From Candidatus Heimdallarchaeota archaeon (lineage in GTDB: Archaea; Asgardarchaeota; Heimdallarchaeia; Heimdallarchaeales; Heimdallarchaeaceae), in the NCBI GenBank assembly GCA_016839985.1, contig JAEOTG010000132.1, positions 1 through 13,183 on the forward strand: a stretch of 13,183 nt of DNA, read 5' to 3'. The notes below the pieces were generated by a model. The model worked only from the letters and a program-made list of their open reading frames with translations. It did no database searches and had not been told where the DNA came from. Position 1 is the first letter of the stretch; the number at the start of each line of letters is the position of its first letter. Position numbers and translations under genes: made by a program. Of this stretch, positions 7,695-13,183 are shown piece after piece.

Positions 7695-8670
7695 AACAGA
7701 AAATGAAACATTACTAAAAAAATCAATACCTTATTTACAACTATTCATAGCTATAATAGCAGTATCTTTTGCAGCGATTATAGTTGTTTATCTTCAAAAA
7801 GAAGAATTACTCGGATTAAATGTACCTTCAGAAGTCATTGCTATGTACAGAACCTTGTTTGCTGGTATAGGGGCATTATTTCTATCATTTTATGGGAAAA
7901 AAATAACTTGGTTAAAAGAAAGATCCACACTAAAGAGAATTCATTGGTGTGTGTTAGCTGGGTTGTTTTTAGCAATTCATTTTGCTACTTGGTTTTTATC
8001 TCTAAGGCATGTAGATGTTGCGATATCTACAACACTTGTAGACACAGTTCCAATATTTTTAGCTATTTTTGGTTTCATATTCTTTAGAGAAAAAATTGGT
8101 GCTTTTGGAATAATTGGTATTTCTATTGCTTTTACAGGAGGAGTTTTATTAGCTTTTGCTCTCCCTAGTAGTTCTGGTCCTCAACAAAACCCACTGTTAG
8201 GAATACTATTTTCTTTAATTGGCGCAATTACCGTTGCTTTCTATTTTCTCATTGGAAAAAAAATACTCAAAGACTCTCCTTTATGGCCATACTTTGCGAT
8301 TGTAAATTTATCATCCGCATTTTTTTTGTTAATATATTGCTTAATAAGAGGTTATAATATATTTAGTTATTCTTACTTAGCTTTCGTACTAATTTTACTT
8401 ATGGCTATTGGACCTTCCTTAATTGGTCATGCAACATATAACTATTCTCTCAAGAAGATACCTGCATTCGTTGTTGGAGTAGCTATACTTGGTGAACCAA
8501 TTGGCGCTGCGATATTAGGTATTATATTTCTAAATCAGATTCCAGTATGGTATGCTCTCATTTATGCATTTGTTATTTTGATAGGAATTGTTTTGACATC
8601 AGTTTCTCAAAATGTGAAAATAAATATTTTTAGAAAAAAAATAAGACCTGAAATTGAGCAAAAAGACTAG
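7684..8670 (+). CDS. EamA-family (DMT superfamily) membrane transporter
   Basis: A 328-residue membrane protein with ten hydrophobic helices in two similar halves (about 17-157 and 171-305), the EamA/DMT layout. Features include MYRTLFAGIGALFLSF at 54-69, ATWFLSLRHVDVAISTTL at 101-118, and in the second half GPSLIGHATYNYSLKKIPA followed by ILGEPIGAAILG, the family's characteristic Glu-Pro helix. DMT proteins export or exchange metabolites such as amino acids, nucleobases or sugar phosphates; the substrate cannot be read from sequence. The TTG at 7684 is the only usable start, since the frame is closed by TGA at 7666-7668 and the next in-frame ATG would remove helix 1. GGTG at 7673-7676 lies about 7 nt upstream. 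It overlaps apgM and so is probably co-transcribed, but a functional link to glycolysis is not established. Confidence 0.85.
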   Translation: MVLETENETLLKKSIPYLQLFIAIIAVSFAAIIVVYLQKEELLGLNVPSEVIAMYRTLFAGIGALFLSFYGKKITWLKERSTLKRIHWCVLAGLFLAIHFATWFLSLRHVDVAISTTLVDTVPIFLAIFGFIFFREKIGAFGIIGISIAFTGGVLLAFALPSSSGPQQNPLLGILFSLIGAITVAFYFLIGKKILKDSPLWPYFAIVNLSSAFFLLIYCLIRGYNIFSYSYLAFVLILLMAIGPSLIGHATYNYSLKKIPAFVVGVAILGEPIGAAILGIIFLNQIPVWYALIYAFVILIGIVLTSVSQNVKINIFRKKIRPEIEQKD

Positions 8671-9872
8671 ATTCTGTTTTTATCCAATAGGTCTGATAAA
8701 CGATCCATAGCTTCAGCTATTTCTTCTAGAGTAGGAAGATAAACCATTCTAAACCCATTTTCACCAAATGGACCAAAACCTGAACCAAAAACAGTTAAGA
8801 CATGTTTTGTTTTGAGATAATCAAATACAAACTCCTTATCATTTTTCCATTTAAATAAATCCATGTTTATCATTGGGAAGATGTAGAAAGCTGCTTCTGG
8901 TTTGTAAACTGTAATTCCTTCCATTTCAGCTAATCTCTTATATATAAGATCTCTTCTTTCTTTTAGCATTTGAACTGTTTCTGGTAAATAGCTCTTTTGA
9001 TCTCGTTTAAGTGCTTCAGCACCTGCTTTCTGTAATGGAGTGCATGCACAAAGTCGTAATCTTGATAGTTTATTCAGTCCTTCCCATGGATCCTTAATTT
9101 TGTTCTCAGGATCATGAATATATGTATACCCTAGTCGCCAACCTGGTGCTAAGAAAACTTTACTGAATCCATTGTATGTCACCACAGGAACATCTTTTGC
9201 CAATTTAGCAGTAGCTATATGTTTAAGTCCTTCATCTAGAACCAATAAATCATATGTTTCATCAGATACAATACATGCATCATACTCACCTACAATATCA
9301 ATTATCTCCTTCAAAACTTTTTCAGGATAAACGGAACCAGTTGGATTATTAGGAGAGTTTACAAAAACAAGTTTTGTTCTATCATTCATTAAAGATCGAA
9401 TATGGTCTGGATCTGGATAAAAATTGTCTTCAATCTCTGTTTTATAATACTTAGTATCTAAATCAAAGATAGTAGCGTTTCCTGAATAGCTTGGATAATG
9501 TATCCCTGATAATAAAACTCTATCTCCAGGATTAGTGAATGACATAAAAGTCATCTGTATCCCTTCAGAAACTCCTGCAGTTGCTAACACTCTGTCGGCA
9601 GTTACTCCAACGTTGTGCTTTCTATTTTCATAGTCCGCAACAGCTTCCCTAAATTCAAAAAGACCTTGAGAATCTGCATAAAAGTTATAGTTCTCTTTCC
9701 CAGCAAATATTAGAGGATCAGTCAATAATTCTGGTGTTTTGAAACCATATTTGATAGGATCTCCTATATTCAGTTTAATCACGGTGTGTCCTTGTGCTTC
9801 TACTTCTGCAGCAACAGCAAGCACATCCCTTATAGCATAACTAAAACTAGAAGCTCTTTCAGAAATTTTCAT
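8667..9872 (-). CDS. Alanine aminotransferase-like class I/II PLP aminotransferase
   Basis: A 401-residue fold-type I PLP enzyme that closely resembles Pyrococcus alanine aminotransferase along its length, which converts alanine and 2-oxoglutarate to pyruvate and glutamate. The matching start is MKISERASSFSYAIRDVL followed by VIKLNIGDP. PLP-site residues are N176 (NSPNNPTG), D204 and Y207 (VSDETYDLL), and the Schiff-base lysine K238 (NGFSKVFLAPGWRLGY). R375 (NGFRMVYLP) should bind the substrate carboxylate. AFYIFP at 328-333 is also conserved. Substrate choice within this subgroup (alanine, aspartate or aromatic) cannot be settled by eye; alanine is the best call. An AAAGGAAAG ribosome site precedes the ATG. 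Its stop codon shares the palindrome CTAG with the convergent transporter gene. Confidence 0.88.
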   Translation of the reverse strand: MKISERASSFSYAIRDVLAVAAEVEAQGHTVIKLNIGDPIKYGFKTPELLTDPLIFAGKENYNFYADSQGLFEFREAVADYENRKHNVGVTADRVLATAGVSEGIQMTFMSFTNPGDRVLLSGIHYPSYSGNATIFDLDTKYYKTEIEDNFYPDPDHIRSLMNDRTKLVFVNSPNNPTGSVYPEKVLKEIIDIVGEYDACIVSDETYDLLVLDEGLKHIATAKLAKDVPVVTYNGFSKVFLAPGWRLGYTYIHDPENKIKDPWEGLNKLSRLRLCACTPLQKAGAEALKRDQKSYLPETVQMLKERRDLIYKRLAEMEGITVYKPEAAFYIFPMINMDLFKWKNDKEFVFDYLKTKHVLTVFGSGFGPFGENGFRMVYLPTLEEIAEAMDRLSDLLDKNRI

Positions 9873-10014
9873 TGTTATCTTTCCTTTCTTACTAAAAATA
9901 AATATTCAGTGTTAAAATAAAATTATTGGTTTGACCTTTGCTGAATGGTCTTTATCCTATTGAACGTATTCTCTAAATTTAAAATATTTTTTTTCTATTT
10001 TCCAGATATTACAT

Positions 10015-10023
10015 CTATAAATA
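10015..10023 (+). promoter_or_regulatory. TATA box for the B-box/coiled-coil gene
   Basis: CTATAAATA matches the archaeal TATA consensus. A start of transcription about 25 bp downstream (near 10045) would leave a short leader carrying the AGGTG site at 10054-10058. Confidence 0.5.
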
Positions 10024-10053
10024 AACACAGATTAGTATATTTTTGTAAAAATT

Positions 10054-10058
10054 AGGTG
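10054..10058 (+). promoter_or_regulatory. Shine-Dalgarno AGGTG deciding the TTG start at 10064
   Basis: AGGTG lies 5 nt before the TTG at 10064. It supports this non-ATG start, which is needed to keep the N-terminal zinc-binding cysteines. Confidence 0.55.
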
Positions 10059-10063
10059 CTTAT

Positions 10064-11464
10064 TTGCCTGCTATAGCAAATTGTAGTTTTTGTAGTAGTC
10101 CTGCCCAATACTATTGTAAATCATGTAAAAGGAAACTATGTACTGATCACATAATAAAATCAAACACAGTCTATTATTGTAATAATTGTGATGAAGAGTG
10201 TCATGATCCTAAATGCTCGAAATGTGAATCTGAAGTTGATTTTGCAAGGCATGAACCAATACTACGATGCGATTGGTGTAAATCTATTGAAGTAGAAGAT
10301 GGTTTGCTTTACCATCAACAATTACCACAACTAATATTTTCTTCTGTTACAACTTTGAACAAGAAGTTATCTCAGGTTTGGGATTTAACACAACAATATC
10401 TTGACTTAGTTAAATCTGTATATGAGATGAGAAAAGCAAAAATTATGCTATTTGGCAGCATTGAAGATGAAATTTCTCTTTTAAGGGGAAAAATTTCCAC
10501 TTTCATAGATCATTTAGTCAAATTTGAAAATGAAACTTTCACTATGATAGATGATAAACTTAAAGCAATTGGATATATGAGGTATTCAAATCTTAATAAC
10601 ATTGAGAGAGCTGAAGAGATTCTTTACTTATTAGAAAATAGATCAAACCTCTTAGACGGAACTTTAGAAAATAAATTTGGTGATATTGAAATTGATTTCA
10701 AAAAACTCAATCAAAAAGTTAATTTTGTCGACTTTCAATATCAAATTCTTAATAAAATCCACAAGCTACTACCAGAAGACCAAGATGAAGAACTTATCTC
10801 TATTATTCCTCGCATCTGGTTGAGAAAAAACAGAAAGTTACCAAAGAAGTTTCTGTTAGTATTAACAACAAAAAATCTCTATTTGCTAAGAGAAAAAGGA
10901 CTTCTCAATGTAAAACTCAAAAACAAGGAGACAATTAGTTTATCATATATTGTGAAAAAACAATATAAACATAGTCTGGTAACCAAGAAGAAATTTAGGT
11001 TTAAAACTAGACTAGATTCTTACTCAATTTTTGGGAGAAAAGAAAGCATAGATCAGCTCCAAACCTACTTTAAAATAATTGGAGATTATATTGATTATTC
11101 TATAAACAAATCTTCGATTATTGAAGATTTAAAGTATTATTCATTAACAATCAATGAGTTAAAGAGCAATATACAAAGAAATCTTAACCATCTTAGAGCA
11201 TATCTTCTAAACAAGAAAGAATTGAAGCGTGAATTGTATTGGAGAGAAGGGCAAGATGCTAAATTTAAGAAGCTCTTTGAGCAATTACTTGCTGTTGAGA
11301 GAAAAATTCACAGACTCACACAATCACGAAATTATAATTCTCCAGGGACTCGTGGTATTGATGGTCTTCTTAGAAAATTAACGAGAGAGCATAATAGACT
11401 CAAAAAGGAGTTAGAAGATATAAGAAGAAAAAGCGATGAAATTGATGATACTTGGGACTTTTGA
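10064..11464 (+). CDS. B-box-like zinc finger / coiled-coil protein with probable PH-like domain
   Basis: A 466-residue soluble protein with no certain family. Residues 7-42 have the spacing of a B-box-like zinc finger: C7, C10, C18, C21, C26, H29, C39, C42. A second cluster (C51, C54, C69, C72, with C46 and H63) may bind another zinc. Residues 85-240 are mostly helical. Residues about 249-345 alternate strands and end in a helix (KKFLLVLTTKNLYLLREKG, then FRFKTRLDSYSIFG and IDQLQTYFKIIGDYI), which looks like a bacterial-PH or GRAM-like fold. The rest (350-460) is charged coiled coil with many Lys, Arg and Leu. Zinc finger, coil and lipid- or protein-binding modules together suggest an adaptor, loosely like eukaryotic TRIM proteins, but no RING is present and common descent is not shown. 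The start is supported by AGGTG and a TATA box. Confidence 0.6.
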   Translation: MPAIANCSFCSSPAQYYCKSCKRKLCTDHIIKSNTVYYCNNCDEECHDPKCSKCESEVDFARHEPILRCDWCKSIEVEDGLLYHQQLPQLIFSSVTTLNKKLSQVWDLTQQYLDLVKSVYEMRKAKIMLFGSIEDEISLLRGKISTFIDHLVKFENETFTMIDDKLKAIGYMRYSNLNNIERAEEILYLLENRSNLLDGTLENKFGDIEIDFKKLNQKVNFVDFQYQILNKIHKLLPEDQDEELISIIPRIWLRKNRKLPKKFLLVLTTKNLYLLREKGLLNVKLKNKETISLSYIVKKQYKHSLVTKKKFRFKTRLDSYSIFGRKESIDQLQTYFKIIGDYIDYSINKSSIIEDLKYYSLTINELKSNIQRNLNHLRAYLLNKKELKRELYWREGQDAKFKKLFEQLLAVERKIHRLTQSRNYNSPGTRGIDGLLRKLTREHNRLKKELEDIRRKSDEIDDTWDF

Positions 11465-11472
11465 GAAAAGGC

Positions 11473-11479
11473 ATATATA
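11473..11479 (+). promoter_or_regulatory. TATA box for the two-TM zinc-ribbon gene
   Basis: ATATATA follows the purine-rich GAGAAAAGGC (possible BRE), immediately after the upstream stop codon. A transcript start about 25 bp on (near 11502) fits an ATG at 11512, with a leader of about 10 nt. Confidence 0.5.
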
Positions 11480-11511
11480 CTAGGTAAAAACTTTTTTAGT
11501 TGTTGATATGT

Positions 11512-11799
11512 ATGCCTAAAAGAAGAAGTAAATTAGATATGCTTACCTGGATTATTACAGAGCTGATTATAGGGATTGGGCTTATAGTCTATGGTCTTTA
11601 TGCTACTATAAATGCTCTACCAGCAATAAATGTTTTATATATAGTTCTAGCAAGCTTAGGCGTTTGCTTTTTATTAGCTTCAATTATTCAAATCCTTGTG
11701 TACAGAAAGAAGAAAATCAAAAAGTTCTGTTCTAAATGTGGAGAGAAAATTAAAAAGGATGATGAATTCTGTGCAAAATGTGGGGAAAAAGTTGAATAA
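11512..11799 (+). CDS. Small two-TM membrane protein with C-terminal zinc ribbon
   Basis: A 95-residue protein with a basic start (MPKRRSKLDM), two transmembrane helices (about 11-34 and 40-65, separated by a short loop with Pro), a basic stop-transfer segment (YRKKKIKK), and a C-terminal zinc ribbon with two CxxC pairs in CSKCGEK...CAKCGEKVE. The positive-inside rule puts both ends, including the zinc ribbon, in the cytoplasm. Many unrelated archaeal proteins share this layout, so function is unknown; recruitment of a partner to the membrane is a guess. I chose the ATG at 11512. An in-frame TTG at 11500 would add four residues but lies at the predicted transcript start. Its own TATA box suggests it can be transcribed separately from the preceding gene. 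Confidence 0.7.
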   Translation: MPKRRSKLDMLTWIITELIIGIGLIVYGLYATINALPAINVLYIVLASLGVCFLLASIIQILVYRKKKIKKFCSKCGEKIKKDDEFCAKCGEKVE

Positions 11800-11804
11800 T
11801 TAAC

Positions 11805-11815
11805 TTTTTTCTTTT
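11805..11815 (+). terminator. T-tract terminator after the zinc-ribbon gene
   Basis: Six T, a C and four more T begin six bases after the TAA at 11797-11799, in the 14-bp gap before a convergent gene. This is a typical archaeal oligo-T terminator. Confidence 0.5.
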
Positions 11816-12185
11816 ACTTCTCCCAAACTCTTAGAAAGTCAGGCATTCTTTTAAAGCCAACAAGAGGAATATGAAGCCACTTAGGATCAGAAGCATCTTC
11901 AGTAAATTCTATCTCTTCAGCAGGTGATGTTCTATACCTGATAAACGAACCTTTAGGTTGCTCATTTTCTTCTACCCAGACAACAATAGGAAGTGCTGTT
12001 AGCTCATAATAGCCTATGCTTGTATTAAAAATAAAATAAATGGATCTATTACCATCTTTGTAAAAACCTATGTAACCTGCAGCACGGTCTGGACCAACAC
12101 TTGAGATTACTAGTTTTATTAAGTCTTTAAGAGAACTAAGTTCAATGTTTGCTGGAGATTTTAGTTCAGCTGAACCCTCTTTCAT
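11814..12185 (-). CDS. Unrecognised 123-aa protein in the atpK transcription unit
   Basis: I do not recognise this family. The protein is small, soluble and mixed alpha/beta, with no signal peptide, membrane helix, Cys cluster or nucleotide-binding motif. Visible parts are an N-terminal helix (LSSLKDLIKLVISSV), strands AAGYIGFYKDGNRSIYFIF and GYYELTALPIVVWVE, an acidic stretch (PAEEIEFTEDASDPKW) and a C-terminal segment VGFKRMPDFLRVWEK. The start is uncertain. A TTG at 12197 and an ATG at 12188 are also in frame, but GGTGA at 12191-12195 is correctly spaced (5 nt) only for the ATG at 12185. It lies 26 nt after the atpK stop on the same strand, so it is probably co-transcribed with the c-ring gene. 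A role in ATP synthase assembly is possible but has no sequence support. Confidence 0.65.
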   Translation of the reverse strand: MKEGSAELKSPANIELSSLKDLIKLVISSVGPDRAAGYIGFYKDGNRSIYFIFNTSIGYYELTALPIVVWVEENEQPKGSFIRYRTSPAEEIEFTEDASDPKWLHIPLVGFKRMPDFLRVWEK

Positions 12186-12190
12186 CATAT

Positions 12191-12195
12191 TCACC
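12191..12195 (-). promoter_or_regulatory. Shine-Dalgarno GGTGA for the 123-aa gene
   Basis: GGTGA on the minus strand ends 5 nt before the ATG at 12185. It would overlap or abut the alternative starts at 12188 and 12197, so it decides the start. Confidence 0.5.
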
Positions 12196-12202
12196 AAAAA
12201 AA
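12196..12202 (-). terminator. T7 tract between atpK and the 123-aa gene
   Basis: Seven consecutive T on the minus strand, about 10 nt after the atpK stop and touching the next gene's ribosome site. It may act as a partial terminator, so that atpK message exceeds the downstream message. The effect is inferred. Confidence 0.4.
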
Positions 12203-12211
12203 GAGGGGTAA

Positions 12212-12520
12212 TTAGAGAACTAGAAGTATTGCTACTAGAAGTCCGTAAATAGCTACAGCTTCAATAAGCACAATGAAAAGAAACGCTTTTCCAAAAACCT
12301 CTGGCTTTTCTGTAATTGCACCTATTGCTGCACTTCCTGCCATACCCATACCAAAAGCAGCTCCTATTCCTGAAATTCCAACAGCAAGAGCTGCACCAAT
12401 TGGTTTCAAATCAGGAGCTGTTTCATCTTGAGCGAAAGCTGTATCTGCTGCAAAAGCTACTAAACTAATAACTACCACTAGCAAAATTAAATTCCTTGAT
12501 AATTTCTTTGACATAAACAT
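12212..12520 (-). CDS. atpK: A/V-type ATP synthase subunit K (c-ring proteolipid) with signal peptide
   Basis: The c subunit forms the membrane rotor ring that carries ions past subunit I. The 102-residue protein has a signal-like N-terminus (basic SKKLSRN, hydrophobic LILLVVVISLVAFAA, likely cleavage after AFA at residue 30), then a glycine-rich hairpin helix (IGAALAVGISGIGAAFGMGMAGSAAIGA), the polar loop ITEKPEVFGKA, and helix 2 with ion-binding E87 (FIVLIEAVAIYGLLVAILL). It is a single two-helix hairpin, not the four-helix duplicate of eukaryotic c. No Gln in helix 1 and no Thr/Gln after E87 suggest H+ over Na+. The ATG at 12520 has AGGTG 7 nt upstream and a TATA-like element. It lies about 8 kb from subunits I and C on the opposite strand, and divergent from the ESCRT-III gene. 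Confidence 0.92.
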   Translation of the reverse strand: MFMSKKLSRNLILLVVVISLVAFAADTAFAQDETAPDLKPIGAALAVGISGIGAAFGMGMAGSAAIGAITEKPEVFGKAFLFIVLIEAVAIYGLLVAILLVL

Positions 12521-12527
12521 GCATTAA

Positions 12528-12532
12528 CACCT
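12528..12532 (-). promoter_or_regulatory. Shine-Dalgarno AGGTG for atpK
   Basis: AGGTG lies 7 nt before the ATG at 12520, supporting this start over the in-frame ATG two codons later. Confidence 0.5.
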
Positions 12533-12558
12533 AATATTCAAGAGTTTTTCTATTACTG

Positions 12559-12567
12559 TATTTTAAG
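12559..12567 (-). promoter_or_regulatory. TATA box for atpK
   Basis: CTTAAAATA on the minus strand, preceded by CGAAATT (possible BRE). Transcription would start near 12538, leaving an 18-nt leader with the AGGTG site. Confidence 0.45.
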
Positions 12568-12640
12568 AATTTCGAAAGGACATTAGGTCAACTTTGTCAT
12601 TAAAACTGAATTAAAACAATACATATAATAACTACGAAAG

Positions 12641-12648
12641 CTTAAATA
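12641..12648 (+). promoter_or_regulatory. TATA box for the ESCRT-III gene
   Basis: CTTAAATA preceded by CGAAAG (possible BRE) fits a start near 12671, nine bases before the ATG at 12680. GTGA at 12671-12674 is a weak ribosome site. The atpK TATA element about 75 bp away has nearly the same sequence on the other strand. Confidence 0.5.
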
Positions 12649-12679
12649 GGTATAGACAAAAAAATAAATTGTGAGTTAG

Positions 12680-13183
12680 ATGTTTCGAAATTTCATGGGA
12701 TGGCTTTTAGGCACACAAAAGAGTCCTCGTGACCATATTATAAATCTTCGATTAACTGTAAGAAGATTAGAAAGAGCACAAAGGAAACTTGAACGTGATG
12801 AATCTAAAATGAATCTAAAAATGAAACAAACCATACAACGAGGTGATTTAGAATCCGCTCGGTTGTTTGCTACTGATATTGTAAGGAATAGAAGATGGGA
12901 ATTAGGTTATCAGAAACTAGTTTCACGAATAAATGGATTGATATTCAAACTTGAGCGTGCAGATACTGCTGCAAGTATGGCTGAGGAGATGCATGGAGTG
13001 GCAAATGCTTTAAGAGCAGCTAATGCGCAATTACAAATTCCCGACCTAGACAGGGTAATCCAAGATATGGAAGTTTCAATTGATGGAATAGAAGAATCAA
13101 CAGGTACTATTGAAGACGGTATTGATGATTTACTAATTGCAGATACTGATCCTTCAGAAGTCGACCGATTAATTGAACAAACA
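12680..13183 (+). CDS. ESCRT-III protein, Vps2/CHMP2-like (Snf7 family), 3'-truncated by the window edge
   Basis: The visible 168 codons form an ESCRT-III (Snf7) core, which polymerises on membranes and is disassembled by the ATPase Vps4 to drive membrane scission. The start MFRNFMGWLLGTQKSPRD resembles the amphipathic leader of eukaryotic CHMP2 (FGRRKTPEE). Helix 1 has RRLERAQRKLERDESKM, like CHMP2 LNRAMRELDRERQKL. Helix 2 has RGDLESARLFATDIVRNRRW, like MDAVRIMAKDLVRTRRY. AEEMHGVANALRAANAQLQIPDLDRV matches the MKGVTKAM...MNRQLKLPQIQK stretch. IEDGIDDLL matches the acidic AIDDAM segment. These matches favour the Vps2/24/46 class over Vps20/32/60. The C-terminal tail, where a Vps4-binding MIM motif would lie, is outside the window. 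It is divergently transcribed from atpK. Confidence 0.92.
   Translation, partial: MFRNFMGWLLGTQKSPRDHIINLRLTVRRLERAQRKLERDESKMNLKMKQTIQRGDLESARLFATDIVRNRRWELGYQKLVSRINGLIFKLERADTAASMAEEMHGVANALRAANAQLQIPDLDRVIQDMEVSIDGIEESTGTIEDGIDDLLIADTDPSEVDRLIEQT

Noticed and set aside
11500..11511. TTG at 11500 as the start of the zinc-ribbon protein
   Set aside because: It coincides with the transcript start predicted from the TATA box at 11473-11479, and adds four residues without support. The ATG at 11512 starts a normal basic N-terminus.
1..13183. tRNA, rRNA, CRISPR array, transposon or integrated element
   Set aside because: No cloverleaf-like sequence, regularly spaced direct repeats, transposase or integrase motifs, or terminal inverted repeats were seen. 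Codon use and base composition look uniform across the window.

Overview
The window (about one third G+C) reads as a piece of an Asgard archaeal chromosome. The placement rests on three things seen together: an A/V-type ATP synthase (membrane and central-stalk subunits), an archaeal-type housekeeping set (prolyl-tRNA synthetase with a C-terminal zinc site, cofactor-independent ApgM phosphoglycerate mutase, Pyrococcus-like alanine aminotransferase), and eukaryote-like genes (an ESCRT-III protein resembling Vps2/CHMP2, a Roadblock/LC7 protein, and a B-box-like zinc-finger/coiled-coil protein with a probable PH-like fold). Archaeal signals are visible: TATA elements about 25 bp before likely transcription starts, and GGTG(A) Shine-Dalgarno motifs matching the archaeal 16S 3' end. 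The exact Asgard lineage cannot be decided from the sequence.

Layout. Positions 1-4247 (+): the last codons of an upstream gene (possibly ATP synthase subunit D), then subunit I/a, broken by an in-frame TAA at 416-418, then subunit C. Positions 4297-6201 (-): a Roadblock protein and proS. Positions 6465-8670 (+): apgM and a 10-TM EamA exporter that overlaps it. Positions 8667-9872 (-): alanine aminotransferase. Positions 10064-11799 (+): the B-box/coiled-coil/PH-like protein and a small two-TM zinc-ribbon protein. Positions 11814-12520 (-): an unrecognised 123-aa protein downstream of the ATP synthase c-ring subunit K. Position 12680 to the window end (+): the ESCRT-III gene, truncated by the window edge. 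No gene-free stretch exceeds 300 bp; the longest is the 263-bp divergent proS/apgM promoter region. I saw no tRNA, rRNA, CRISPR or mobile element.

How it fits together. Three ATP synthase subunits of the rotor/stator interface are here, but the c-ring gene lies about 8 kb from I and C on the opposite strand, next to ESCRT-III. The c subunit keeps the ion-binding Glu and lacks the obvious polar Na+ ligands, which suggests proton coupling. The two most notable points are in subunit I: its cytosolic domain is present as two diverged tandem copies, giving about 1059 codons in total, and an in-frame stop interrupts the first copy. The second copy aligns across the stop position, which argues that the 114-aa and 936-aa reading frames are one gene.
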